Assembly: GCA_905221615.1 (NCBI GenBank)
Contig: CAJNDT010002902.1
Coordinates: forward strand, 372,001-436,000
Direction of reading: 5' to 3'
Length of the DNA stretch: 64,000 bases
Source: Symbiodinium sp. CCMP2592
Taxonomy: Eukaryota > Sar > Dinophyceae > Suessiales > Symbiodiniaceae
Shown here one piece after another: positions 31,659 through 40,291 of this stretch; position 1 is the first letter of the stretch; the number at the start of each line of letters is the position of its first letter. The translations under genes and the position numbers were made by a program. The notes below the pieces were generated by a model. That model saw only the letters and a program-made list of their open reading frames with translations, did no database searches and had not been told where the DNA came from.

Positions 31659-32262
31659 GCACACTCCTTGAGCGATGATTTTGATGCTTCCACTCACCCT
31701 AAGCCCTCAAATGTAGTGCAGCCGCTAAACTACATTTGATTCTGATGCTGCGTAGAGGCTTGGTTTCCACAACTGTTTAAACAACGTTTTCACTGGTCGA
31801 CATGCAGCTGTGCGCAGCGATGTCGGGGTCGCCTGCAGCCATACGTGGCGAGGCAATGTTAGTACCGAGAGTGTGATTTTCATGTGATCGTGGATGGAGC
31901 TGCAGTTCGGGTTGTTTTGTGCGGTTGGTTGTTGTCGTGCTGTTCTCGTTCTCGTCGTCGTCGTTCGTTCGCTGTTGCCTGTCTGTTCGTTCGTGTTCCT
32001 TTCGTTCTGTTTGTTGTGTTGTGCTGCTTTTGTTCCTGTTCTGTTGTGGGTTCCGTTGTCGTTCGTTGCTCTTGTGGTTGTGTTGTGGTGTGTTGTTGTC
32101 GGGGCTGGGCTTTGTTTGCCCGCTGGCTTTGGCCTTGGGTCTTGGGTTCGCTCGCATCCTGATTTCATGAAATCACATTGCCACCAACCGAGTGGCCGGG
32201 ATCACTCCTGCTCACCTTAGCGCTAGCCGTCCTACTTGAGCGGTGCGTGTGGAAAGGAAAAA
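31659..32262 (+). other. LINE-A 3' UTR
   Basis: About 600 nt. Contains a hairpin at 31707-31739 (TCAAATGTAGT...ACTACATTTGA), a GTTTAAACAA box and GCCTGCAGC/GCGAGGCA words also found after LINE-B, a T/C/G-rich tract (31920-32110) and a conserved terminal block from 32177 ending in an A-rich tail. Confidence 0.65.
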
Positions 32263-32273
32263 GCTTGCGCCTC
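32263..32273. repeat. Left target-site duplication of LINE-B (candidate)
   Basis: GCTTGCGCCTC directly precedes the LINE-B 5' relic and recurs at 39749-39759 directly after the LINE-B A-run. Counting the ambiguous As, the match is up to 16 bp. Confidence 0.65.
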
Positions 32274-32290
32274 AAGCACCTCGGCTCAAG
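32274..32290 (+). other. Spliced-leader-like relic at LINE-B 5' edge
   Basis: AAGCACCTCGGCTCAAG aligns to the 3' part of the conserved dinoflagellate spliced leader (TAGCCATTTTGGCTCAAG). The last eight bases are identical; upstream differences are pyrimidine transitions, one indel and the first base. It sits exactly between the left candidate TSD and the first base of LINE-B. Confidence 0.6.
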
Positions 32291-32621
32291 TTTTGTTTGT
32301 AGTGTTTGGGCGGGGTAGTCTTTGCAGTTCCCTGGTCCAGCGCTGGGCGCACCCGGCTGGTTCAGGAGGCGCAGTGGGCTGACCTACTGTGACGTAGTGG
32401 AGGGAAGCCATTGGTAGCTCCAGCTCTTGCGGTGCCTCTGGAGTGCCATACAAATCGTGCAGTGAGTGCATCCGTGTTCCAGGAACACCCAACAATTTCC
32501 GGCTCTGCATTCATCCACGCATGGTTTTTACATTGCTGCTGATTTTCTGTTACATTGGAGAACTTTTCTGGACAGAACAGACGGCACTGAAGCCTCACCT
32601 GGCCACTACGCTACAGGAGAG

Positions 32622-33155
32622 ATGGAAGAAGCATTCGAATGCCTACAGGCATCAGAACCTGGAAGTGGTAGCAGAGCGCATGCGAGCGCTGACAGTGTTG
32701 CAGAGGCCACGAGAAGGGCCACTCCAATATTGGAGAGATCCATATCTGAAGCTCTGGACACTGGGCAGCTGGCATTTTACCTCTGTTTCAGAAGCGTACC
32801 CCAACGGGCTATCACAGACATCGGGATCCATGTATATTTTCAACAGTACGCAAACCCAGATGCTGCAGCGCGACGTGAGATCACTGGGCAACTGGAACGT
32901 GAGATCAGCGGGAAAGACATGGCAGGAACCCTGGAACTGTTTCGCCAACTTTTGGAGGGAGACCATCGTGAGCAGTTTTATGAAGACATCTACGAGCTGC
33001 TGGAGCGACATGTGCGTAGCATGCAGAGACCGACTTCGCTTGCAGACTTGTTGCTTCCTCTGCCCGAAGCAAGTAACACACCCGAACCTTGCTCCCCTTC
33101 AACAGTTCTGGACTCTGACTCTTCGGAGTCGAACGCCACGCTTCCCTACTGCTGA
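32622..33155 (+). CDS. LINE-B ORF1 protein
   Basis: The frame is open from 32466; the first ATG is at 32622, giving 177 residues, close in length to the LINE-A ORF1. The central region aligns with LINE-A ORF1 (DIGIHVYFQQY; LELFRQLLEGDHREQFYEDI). The C-terminus is acidic and Ser-rich (TVLDSDSSESN), a weaker version of the SIM-like motif in LINE-A. It overlaps the 5' extension of the ORF2 frame; the real ORF2 probably starts 53 nt after this stop. Probable RNA-binding or nuclear accessory protein of the element, by analogy only. Confidence 0.65.
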   Translation: MEEAFECLQASEPGSGSRAHASADSVAEATRRATPILERSISEALDTGQLAFYLCFRSVPQRAITDIGIHVYFQQYANPDAAARREITGQLEREISGKDMAGTLELFRQLLEGDHREQFYEDIYELLERHVRSMQRPTSLADLLLPLPEASNTPEPCSPSTVLDSDSSESNATLPYC

Positions 33156-33207
33156 CCCTAAGCCCCAGCACTATCTACCTTCTCGTCACGTAGCTCTGTT
33201 GGTACCG

Positions 33208-36200
33208 ATGATGTTCAAATGCAGAGGCGCGAAGCTCAGACTTTACACGTGCTGTGGGGCTATCACATGGTTCTGGTTTGCCTGTTACGGGTTCTCCAGG
33301 TTATCGAGATTCTTCGGCAAACGCGGCCATGCATCGCTGCACAGATGCACTGTACAGAGGCCCCAACATGCACATCCATCTACGCCCCAGTATCCTGCAA
33401 ACGCCCCACCCCTCTCTCCAGGAAGAAGCAGCCGCCTCGGTCCCAAGTCCGAGGCTAGCAGGCCGGTGAAGACATTAAACTCCAGTGGAATTGTGCGTGT
33501 CATGCTGCTCTGGATAATCGCTGCACAATTTCTGTCTAAGCCTGCTAGTGGTGCGAGGGTTGCTGCTGCTTCCACAACAGCAGCTGGAGTCGAAGCACAT
33601 CAGGCTCCATCGAGCTCGCTGCCCCAGGCGGCGAAGCCTTGTGGGACCCGTGAAATCAGAGCGCAACCGGCATATAGCAACGTCAGGAAACGTGCCTTTC
33701 GGCGCGCGCTTGTGCGCGCGCAGGCGCAAGGCTCCACCATGTATCGAGGACGTAGACTTACTTGGCAACAGCTTGCGGGTGCCAGAGGTCCTGCCGAACC
33801 AGCCGCACAGCCTGGCAGACACAGGCGGGAAGTAAGGCAAGAGTGCAGTGAGAGTCCGCATTCTCCTTGCATGATCAGTTGGAATGTGGGAGGGCTCTCG
33901 AACTCCATTCTTGATGAACTTATCATCTGGCTTGAAACTCGTAAACACATCAAGATTGTTCTGCTACAAGAAACACGGTGGCAGTTTAGCTCGGAATGGT
34001 CCAGTGAGCACTGGAACATCATACATGCCGGAAACACCAAACAAAAAGGCTCGGGAGTCATGACCATGATTTCGAAGTCGCTGTGCAGTGCTGAAGACAT
34101 CAGAGTTCAGGAGATTGTCTCGGGTAGGGTGCTGCATACGCGCATCCCGGGATATGGAGGACACAATCACATTGACTTGCTTAATGTCTATCAGCATGCG
34201 TGGGACCAGCGCGCAGAGGCGGGCGAACTGAAGCGCAAACGCGCGTGGATCCTTGCGAAGATCGATGCGTGCATTCAGCAGATTCCTTGGCGCAACTTGT
34301 GCATTTGTGCAGGGGACTGGAACGTCCAGTTGGAGCCGATGTCTGACCTGATTGGTAATAGCACTAACATCCGTGTGGGACAAGCGCAATCAGCCCCGGA
34401 TATGGCGTCCCTTACAGATGTCATGATTGCACGCCAATTGGTGGGTTTGAACACTTGGACGGGGCCCAAACGCAAGGCTTACACCTTTACACACAATGGG
34501 GGACGCACCCAGATTGACTTTGTTTTTGCTCGCAAGCACCAGGTTACACGCCAGATGCGCAGTTGTCATGCTCTTGAGGGCTTCCCGGTTACTGCCTGGC
34601 GTCAATCAGGACTGCATCGCCCCCTCCAGGTCAGCTTGGATTACCGCTGGATACCGAGCAGCACGCCTCAGCAGTCCCGCCGCATTGACCATGATGCCAT
34701 CGCCACGGCGGTCAGGCAGTGCACACCCCAACTTCACGACTACCAACTTGATGTACAGACTGTCATGGCCCGGAACCCCCCTAGGGATACGAGTGCATTG
34801 CATCAGGTGCTGTATGACTGCTGCCTTCGCCACTTCCCAGCCTCGACACAGAGGCGAGAATATGCCCACAACCACGCTGAAGTCCGTGATGTGGTGCACA
34901 GCCGCTGGTTGCACCTGCAGAGAGGCAAGTACCACAGGAGGTTTGCAGCTGCTTGCATGTCCAGCGCCTGGCACTGCTGGCATCATTTTGCGAGATTTAG
35001 AGCCCTCCGCAGAGAGGCCAACAAAGCATCCAGAACTGCTCGCAGACAACGGCGACAACGGTACGAGAACCTGTTGCAAGAGGCGGAGAAATTTGCCAGA
35101 CAGCAAAACACACATAAGATGTTTTCCATCATTAGGCAATTGGCGCCGAAACAGCCGCATCGCAAAGTCAAGATTTACGGCAAAGAAGGCGAGATTCTCA
35201 GCCGTCAAGAGGAGGTTGCATGTCTCAAAAAGCACTTCTGTGATATCTTTCAGGGTGCAAGTTACGATTGGACTCACCCCATGGAGTCCCCTGCTTCTCC
35301 GCCAGCTCCTGAGACTATTTGCGCGGCGCTGGAGCGCATCCCGTTACGCAAAGCGGTCCCTGCACATATGGCTCCGGGCGCAGCTTGGAGAGCAGCTGCA
35401 CGTCAGGTCACGGACTTGGTTCATCAGGAAGCCTGCAAAGTCTGGGCGGCTGCCTCAATACCGCAAAACTGGCGTGACGGGTGGATGGCCCTAGCTGCCA
35501 AACCTCAGAAATCAGGTCGTGGCCCGGCCGATTACCGGCCATTATGCCTACAGGACCCGAGTGGCAAAGCAGTGATAGGTATATTAGCGGACCAGATCCG
35601 ACCCACAGTTCGCTTGTATGCCAACAGGTACCCACAGCATGCATACTTAGCGGGCAGATCAACTGAGGGTGCGTTGCTCAGTGTGTTCCACAAGTGCAGG
35701 GAAATCCGTGGCCTCACGCAAGCAGCAGGGAACAGCGTCTTTGCCAGGCGCAGTGGCCATACTGCGGAGCCGTACACAGGTGGGCTGATTTTGTCATTGG
35801 ACATGACGACTGCATTTGACACAGTTCCGAGAGCGCATGTTCGCGATTCCCTGATTGAAGCTGGCGTTGCACAAAGTGACGTGTCCATCATCATGTCATG
35901 GCTCACAGGTGCGACGTACCATCTCAAACATGCTCACATTAACCTGCGTATCATCACGGAAAGAGGCGTGCGCCAGGGCTGCCCACTTTCGCCACTGGTT
36001 TGGGCCTGCTTTACATGCTACATTGCTAAACGGCTGACTGATGTGATCTGTCTTGATGACTTGCAGATTTACGCCGACGATTTCATTTGGAGCTGCATTT
36101 TCCACACTAAACAGCAATTTCTGCACACACTCAGGACGGTGCCACTCTTCATACAGAAGCTTCGGCAGTATGGACTCAGGGTAAATCTCAACAAAACGGC

Positions 36201-39200
36201 TGTTTTAATTCGCATGGCCAGGCAAGAGGGCAAAGCTTTACTTAAGCTGCACCTGTGCAAGACCACCCAAGGCACTTTCCTGAACATCTTGAGTGATAAG
36301 CCCCTCCGTATCCCGGTGAAGAAATCGCATGTTTACCTTGGATGTGTCATTTCGCTGTTTGATTTTGAAAGCTTGACGGTTCGTCACCGAATCGAGGCCG
36401 CTCGGAATCAGTACTCTAGGCTACGTAGTGTTTTGACCTCCACAAGATGCATGAGCATGAAACGCAGGGCAAGGATTTGGCTTGCGTGCATATGGTCAAC
36501 ATTGACCTACGGCTGGACCTGTTGCGGTTGTTCGGGCTTTCTCTTCACTCAGGTCTGCGGTCTTGTGACCACACAGATGCGAGCCATCGCACGGTCACCA
36601 CGACACATCGCACACACCACGAATGAGGAAGTCTTTGCTATGTTGGGCTTACCAGGACCGGCTGAGCTGATGCAGCACGCCTTGGAAAACTTGCGCCAGC
36701 GCCTTCAGTTTGTCCGGCAGACTGACGACACCATCATGTGCAATCCGAAGCTGCATGCTCAGGCCAACTGGGCGTTTGAGGCGCTGACTGATGCCATTGC
36801 CAGCAAAGGCAGATTAGAGCGTGTCACCGGAACCCAGGGCGTCGCTTGCACTGAGTGTGGTATCTACTTTGACACTGAAAGTGCTATGCGCAAGCATCGT
36901 ACGCGCCAGCATCCCGAGGCGACAGGTGTGCAGAAACTTGAACTCAGTCAGGTACGGCGTGAAGTTGTGTGTGTCGACGGAATGCCTGTCTGCCGTGGGT
37001 GTGGCAAAGCTTTCCACCATATGCACACATTGCTCAAACATGTGCGCAATCAGCGTTGCCCAGGCTTGCTCAACTTAGCCAATGACAGTTCACGTGCACC
37101 GGATGAACCCGTTCCTGTTGTGCAGCGCGGTGACCTCATTAATGCATGGGGCAAGGGGGGCACTTGTGCGCTTCTCGCCTCGCTCAAGTCACAGCCTGAG
37201 CTTAGAAAGGAGCTCATGCAACACTGTTGTCTCTGCCGTCAGTGGTTCTCCGATTGGCGCCACATTAAGACACATATGCAAAAGTCGCACAAGGAGGATT
37301 ACCAAGCTTGTCATGAGGGTGCAATTGCAGACTGCAGAGGCTTGACTGGGGCCGTGCTCAATCCTTGTGAATACTGTGAGTCCTCTGTAACTAGACGTTC
37401 CCGGCATGCTGTAGGCTGCCCTATTCTCTATCAAGTTGCCTTCGCTTGCAGAGTTCATGGCAGACCTCACGAAAGACCAGATCGTCTCACTCTTCGGGGG
37501 AGTGCTGCCAGCAGTGAGCTTAGCCGCGGGCTCGCAGAGGCCGCCAGCCACCCCGCAACAGGCGGGGAGAGGGTTGCAGAAGTCGGGGTTGACGGAGCGA
37601 CCACCGAAGTACCACAAGCACCAGACCAATGGCAAAGGCAAAGGCAACGGCAAGGGTCGCTACAAGGACAAGCGGCCCAGAGAGGACTCGGAGCATACTT
37701 CGGCTCAGGAGGGAGACAATCTGGATCCTCAGTTGATACCCCTCATTGCTCAGCTTTGCCTTCGGTTCGAAGACGCAATAAACATATTACGGTTGGACCG
37801 AGCGTATGTGATGCTGTTCAAAACAAAGTCGGAAGAGTCGATTGTGAAGACCCTCCACGATCTCTCCCAGAGATGGGAGGAACTCAAAGAGGCCAAACAA
37901 ACGGACTCAGCCAAGAGGATCGCGCTCTTCAAGGGCATGATGCTGGAGCTCCAGACGAGGATCAAAGGCATGATCGAGAAGGAAGACAAGGTCAAGCAAC
38001 TGATTCAGATGGGGTGGATGTCCAAGCAAGAGGGTCGGGAGCCGATGTGGCTCCCACTCGTATGGAATGTGGAACAGCAGAAAGACGTGCCGTGCCCCGA
38101 CATGGGACCCCTCCCCCATACAAAGGCCATGCAAGCTCTGGACACATTGCTGGAATACGCATGCGGCCAGGTGATACACAGATTTCATCCCACGAGGCCA
38201 CTGGTTCCGGAGCACGCCGGCGAGATCCTGGAGTTCAAGCTGGAGGTGAGCCTGAAGGGCGTTGCGCCGACTCAGGTCCACGATGCATTGACGCAACTCA
38301 GCAACTCAGCGCTCTGGTTGTTGATCGGCGCCCGGATGCGCCCGGACGGCCTCCGGAGATCAGCAACGGCACAGCAGTTGCAGAAGCTGCTCGCAGGAAG
38401 GTGCTGCGCCTAGCACTCCGAAACACTGGTAACACATGTTACCAGAATGCCTTTGTGATGTCCTGGCTTTGGGCCCTTGTGAATGCAAACGCCAATCAGG
38501 TGGGCGGATACAACGATGAGGGATTAGGTCGCGGGCGTAATATCATCAACGCACTCCTTACGGGCTCCTGCGACAGGCTCTCCAGCATTTTCGCATGGTC
38601 GTCTATCATGCAGAATTGGCCGCGCCCTCAACAGCAGCATGACGTCTGTGCCTTTGCGTCACACGCTTTAGCCAAACTCAAAACCCCACTGATGGGGGGC
38701 AGCTGGGAGGCTAGGCGCGAGGATCCTGTTTTCCGCGTCGTGGATATGGGGTCCCAAGCTCTGCCCATCACCATGGCCATCCCTGAAGGCAAACACACAC
38801 TGCCTGAATGCATTGAGGCATGGCAACATCAAAATGCCAAACATGCTTTGGGATATGCTCCAGACTTACTTATGCTCCAGCTCGGTCGCTTCCGTCAAAG
38901 ATTGCACAGACGTGTTCGCAAATACCAGGGCATTGTGATGCTGCCTTCACGAGTGCAGATGCCGTGCTTCACGGCACCCAATGAGCTCGGCACTCACAAT
39001 GTGGATTATAGAATCATTTCGGGAGTCTTCCACCTAGGGAACACGCCGGCCTCAGGTCATTACCGGACCTTTCTGAGCGATGCTGAAGGGAGCGGGATTT
39101 CGGATAATCCTGGGGAGCCCCATGGTGCTCTCGCGAATGCCTGGGAAACTGATGACGGACGTGTGCCTATCAAGCTTGACCATACTTTAGTTGACACTGT

Positions 39201-39240
39201 GCTGACTAACACCTACACGGTGTGGCTCGCAAAACTGTGA
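33208..39240 (+). CDS. LINE-B ORF2: endonuclease-RT-zinc finger-USP-like polyprotein
   Basis: 2,010 residues from the ATG at 33208 (a second ATG follows immediately); the frame is open upstream to 32443. N-terminal hydrophobic segments match those of LINE-A, the second ending PASGARVAA versus PAMSARVAV. The endonuclease shows WNVGGL, LLQETRW, GDWNVQL, TQIDFVFAR and GLHRPL. The RT shows [19 protein letters not shown] and YADD (36070-36081). Zinc fingers: CTECGIYFDTESAMRKHRTRQH, then C2HC and C2H2 units to about 37420. The USP-like domain has NTGNTCYQNAF (Cys codon 38437), SGHYRTFL (His codon 39058) and terminal NTYTVWL. Its Cys box is closer to the classical GNTCYxNA than that of LINE-A. No RNase H domain. 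Confidence 0.85.
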   Translation: MMFKCRGAKLRLYTCCGAITWFWFACYGFSRLSRFFGKRGHASLHRCTVQRPQHAHPSTPQYPANAPPLSPGRSSRLGPKSEASRPVKTLNSSGIVRVMLLWIIAAQFLSKPASGARVAAASTTAAGVEAHQAPSSSLPQAAKPCGTREIRAQPAYSNVRKRAFRRALVRAQAQGSTMYRGRRLTWQQLAGARGPAEPAAQPGRHRREVRQECSESPHSPCMISWNVGGLSNSILDELIIWLETRKHIKIVLLQETRWQFSSEWSSEHWNIIHAGNTKQKGSGVMTMISKSLCSAEDIRVQEIVSGRVLHTRIPGYGGHNHIDLLNVYQHAWDQRAEAGELKRKRAWILAKIDACIQQIPWRNLCICAGDWNVQLEPMSDLIGNSTNIRVGQAQSAPDMASLTDVMIARQLVGLNTWTGPKRKAYTFTHNGGRTQIDFVFARKHQVTRQMRSCHALEGFPVTAWRQSGLHRPLQVSLDYRWIPSSTPQQSRRIDHDAIATAVRQCTPQLHDYQLDVQTVMARNPPRDTSALHQVLYDCCLRHFPASTQRREYAHNHAEVRDVVHSRWLHLQRGKYHRRFAAACMSSAWHCWHHFARFRALRREANKASRTARRQRRQRYENLLQEAEKFARQQNTHKMFSIIRQLAPKQPHRKVKIYGKEGEILSRQEEVACLKKHFCDIFQGASYDWTHPMESPASPPAPETICAALERIPLRKAVPAHMAPGAAWRAAARQVTDLVHQEACKVWAAASIPQNWRDGWMALAAKPQKSGRGPADYRPLCLQDPSGKAVIGILADQIRPTVRLYANRYPQHAYLAGRSTEGALLSVFHKCREIRGLTQAAGNSVFARRSGHTAEPYTGGLILSLDMTTAFDTVPRAHVRDSLIEAGVAQSDVSIIMSWLTGATYHLKHAHINLRIITERGVRQGCPLSPLVWACFTCYIAKRLTDVICLDDLQIYADDFIWSCIFHTKQQFLHTLRTVPLFIQKLRQYGLRVNLNKTAVLIRMARQEGKALLKLHLCKTTQGTFLNILSDKPLRIPVKKSHVYLGCVISLFDFESLTVRHRIEAARNQYSRLRSVLTSTRCMSMKRRARIWLACIWSTLTYGWTCCGCSGFLFTQVCGLVTTQMRAIARSPRHIAHTTNEEVFAMLGLPGPAELMQHALENLRQRLQFVRQTDDTIMCNPKLHAQANWAFEALTDAIASKGRLERVTGTQGVACTECGIYFDTESAMRKHRTRQHPEATGVQKLELSQVRREVVCVDGMPVCRGCGKAFHHMHTLLKHVRNQRCPGLLNLANDSSRAPDEPVPVVQRGDLINAWGKGGTCALLASLKSQPELRKELMQHCCLCRQWFSDWRHIKTHMQKSHKEDYQACHEGAIADCRGLTGAVLNPCEYCESSVTRRSRHAVGCPILYQVAFACRVHGRPHERPDRLTLRGSAASSELSRGLAEAASHPATGGERVAEVGVDGATTEVPQAPDQWQRQRQRQGSLQGQAAQRGLGAYFGSGGRQSGSSVDTPHCSALPSVRRRNKHITVGPSVCDAVQNKVGRVDCEDPPRSLPEMGGTQRGQTNGLSQEDRALQGHDAGAPDEDQRHDREGRQGQATDSDGVDVQARGSGADVAPTRMECGTAERRAVPRHGTPPPYKGHASSGHIAGIRMRPGDTQISSHEATGSGARRRDPGVQAGGEPEGRCADSGPRCIDATQQLSALVVDRRPDAPGRPPEISNGTAVAEAARRKVLRLALRNTGNTCYQNAFVMSWLWALVNANANQVGGYNDEGLGRGRNIINALLTGSCDRLSSIFAWSSIMQNWPRPQQQHDVCAFASHALAKLKTPLMGGSWEARREDPVFRVVDMGSQALPITMAIPEGKHTLPECIEAWQHQNAKHALGYAPDLLMLQLGRFRQRLHRRVRKYQGIVMLPSRVQMPCFTAPNELGTHNVDYRIISGVFHLGNTPASGHYRTFLSDAEGSGISDNPGEPHGALANAWETDDGRVPIKLDHTLVDTVLTNTYTVWLAKL
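37457..38413 (+). CDS. LINE-B overlapping +1-frame ORF (ORF-X)
   Basis: 318 residues, homologous to the LINE-A ORF at 29854. It begins MADLTKDQIVSLFGGVLPAV. A basic linker (GKGKGNGKGRYKDKRPRED) precedes the conserved globular part (LIPLIAQLCLRFEDAINIL; RFHPTRPL; WLLIGARMRPDGLRRS). Its ATG lies 5 nt after an acceptor-like GCCTTCGCTTGCAG, and its stop lies 24 nt before the USP Cys codon; both spacings equal those in LINE-A. Conservation of this frame rather than the ORF2 frame indicates that it is translated. Function unknown. Confidence 0.75.
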   Translation: MADLTKDQIVSLFGGVLPAVSLAAGSQRPPATPQQAGRGLQKSGLTERPPKYHKHQTNGKGKGNGKGRYKDKRPREDSEHTSAQEGDNLDPQLIPLIAQLCLRFEDAINILRLDRAYVMLFKTKSEESIVKTLHDLSQRWEELKEAKQTDSAKRIALFKGMMLELQTRIKGMIEKEDKVKQLIQMGWMSKQEGREPMWLPLVWNVEQQKDVPCPDMGPLPHTKAMQALDTLLEYACGQVIHRFHPTRPLVPEHAGEILEFKLEVSLKGVAPTQVHDALTQLSNSALWLLIGARMRPDGLRRSATAQQLQKLLAGRCCA

Positions 39241-39748
39241 CTTTCGAGCAGCATTCCGAGTGCGCAACGAAGGAGGCTGATTTCCGAACAAGTGTTTAAA
39301 CAAACTTTTCTAGGTTGTAGGCATGCTGCGGTACGCCGCGATGCCTGAGCTCTGGTAGCCTGCAGCTACTAGTAGCGAGGTAGTACGAGAGTGCACATAG
39401 CTGATGTCACCACAGTCCACGGGTTGTCTCGGTTGTTGCCGTTTGTTCTCCGTTTTGTCGTGGTCGTTCGTTTCGTTCGTGTTGGGTTGCTGCTCCTCCT
39501 CTTCCTCCCCTTTTCCCCCCCCCTCCCTTCTTCCTCTCCCCTCTCTCTCTCTCTTCTCCTCTCTCTCTCTCTCTGCCCTCTTTCTCTCCTCTCTTTCCCT
39601 TCCCCTCTCTCTCTCTTTCTCTCTTTTCTCTTTGGGACAGTGGTGATATCAAACTTGTGCATTGCCACCATACGAGTGGCCGGGACAAACCTGCTCCACT
39701 TTCGCTTGCCGTCCTACTTGAGCGGTGCGTGTGCAAAGCAAAAAAAAA
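39241..39748 (+). other. LINE-B 3' UTR with polypyrimidine tract
   Basis: Shares GTTTAAACAA, GCCTGCAGC, GTACGAGAGTG and the terminal ATTGCCACCA...GAGCGGTGCGTGTG block with LINE-A. Between them lies a nearly pure CT tract (39495-39632), where LINE-A has a less extreme T/C/G-rich stretch. Ends CAAAGCAAAAAAAAA. Confidence 0.7.
39495..39632. repeat. Polypyrimidine (CT/CTCTCT) tract
   Basis: About 138 nt almost free of purines on the plus strand, including (CT)n arrays at 39541-39575 and 39605-39630, inside the LINE-B 3' UTR. Confidence 0.9.
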
Positions 39749-39759
39749 GCTTGCGCCTC
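39749..39759. repeat. Right target-site duplication of LINE-B (candidate)
   Basis: GCTTGCGCCTC, identical to 32263-32273. The DNA to its right continues as the 3' coding end of the Polinton-like AT-hook gene on the minus strand. Confidence 0.65.
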
Positions 39760-39872
39760 GACGAGCTGCTGGTGCCGCCGGCGCATCAGGGGATTGAGGT
39801 TGTAGCTCGGGTACATCTTGTGGAACTGGCGCAGCATCTGCGGCTCGTTGCGCCGTTCGAGGTGCATCATCT
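39760..39872 (-). pseudogene. Frame-shifted C-terminal tail of the AT-hook gene
   Basis: One frame away from the AT-hook ORF, the minus strand reads well-formed protein (RRNEPQMLRQFHKMYPSYN then NPLMRRRHQQLVEAQ) up to the LINE-B junction. It appears to be the displaced C-terminus of the AT-hook gene, separated by a one-base shift near 39877 and then truncated by the LINE-B insertion at 39759. Confidence 0.5.
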
Positions 39873-39875
39873 TCT

Positions 39876-40274
39876 TTACAGTTCCAGAGTGTTTCGGGCA
39901 AGAAGCTGCATGTATCTATCTTGTCGCTCCATGTACCTGAGAGCCCGCTCCTGGGCGGGCGTCATCCTCACAGGCTCCACTGGTGGGGCAGCCTGCGGGG
40001 GCTTAGGGGGAGGCTCGGGAGTGGCTGGAGCCTTTGGAGCCTGCGGAGCGTGCGAGGGCTCGGGAGCTGGTGCTGCGACCTCCTCGACCGGGACCGTTTT
40101 CGGTGGCTTGGGTTTGTTTTTGCTTCCGGGCGGACGCCCTCTTCGCTTTGGGACTGGGGCGGCTGGCGTCTCGGGCACGGGGGCCGGAGCAGGCTCCTCA
40201 GCAGGCTCTGGGGTTTCAGTCGCTGGAGGCTCCTGAGGAGTTTCCTCCACCACCAGCTCATTTTCCTCCGCCAT
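39876..40274 (-). CDS. AT-hook, Pro-rich DNA-binding protein (broken C-terminus)
   Basis: 132 residues. Starts MAEENELVVEE and is rich in Pro/Ala/Glu. A classical extended AT-hook, KRRGRPPGSKNKPKPPK, lies near residues 43-59, followed by Pro/Ala repeats and a helical end (RMTPAQERALRYMERQDRYM). The ATG is 17 nt downstream of the penton-like stop, as in a transcription unit. AT-hooks bind the minor groove of AT-rich DNA; in a virus-like element this could help condense or organise packaged DNA. The stop at 39876 looks premature, because coding-like sequence continues in another frame to the LINE-B junction. Confidence 0.6.
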   Translation of the reverse strand: MAEENELVVEETPQEPPATETPEPAEEPAPAPVPETPAAPVPKRRGRPPGSKNKPKPPKTVPVEEVAAPAPEPSHAPQAPKAPATPEPPPKPPQAAPPVEPVRMTPAQERALRYMERQDRYMQLLARNTLEL

Positions 40275-40291
40275 TTTACTTCATTAAACAT

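Larger units (their letters stand above)
24508..32262 (+). mobile_element. Non-LTR retrotransposon LINE-A, apparently full length
   Basis: The left edge is set where similarity to LINE-B begins (TTGTAGTGTTTTGGGGCGGG; LINE-B has the same block at 32297). The right edge is the A-rich tail after a 3' UTR shared with LINE-B (from ATTGCCACCA at 32177 to AAAGGAAAAA). It encodes ORF1 (24839-25387), the giant ORF2 (25503-31658) and a +1-frame overlapping ORF (29854-30813), with no inactivating stop or frameshift seen. Clade is unresolved: APE-type endonuclease, RT, C2H2/C2HC zinc fingers and no RNase H, but an extra USP-like domain. It sits head-to-tail directly before LINE-B. Confidence 0.85.
32291..39748 (+). 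mobile_element. Non-LTR retrotransposon LINE-B, apparently full length
   Basis: Same organisation as LINE-A: 5' block TTTGTAGTGTTTGGGCGGGG, ORF1, ORF2 with endonuclease, RT, zinc fingers and USP-like domain, the +1-frame ORF-X, and a 3' UTR ending in the conserved terminal block (from 39661) and an A(9) run. Flanked by GCTTGCGCCTC on both sides, and preceded by a spliced-leader-like relic. All long frames are intact. The 3' edge truncates the AT-hook gene of the Polinton-like cluster (39760 onward). Confidence 0.85.

Noticed and set aside
31725-32220. ORFs on both strands in the LINE-A 3' UTR
   Set aside because: Thr/Asn or Cys/Val-rich shadows of a T/C/G tract with no counterpart in LINE-B.
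39369-39901. Arg/Glu- and Leu/Ser-rich ORFs over the CT tract
   Set aside because: Products of the polypyrimidine tract; they cross the LINE-B junction.
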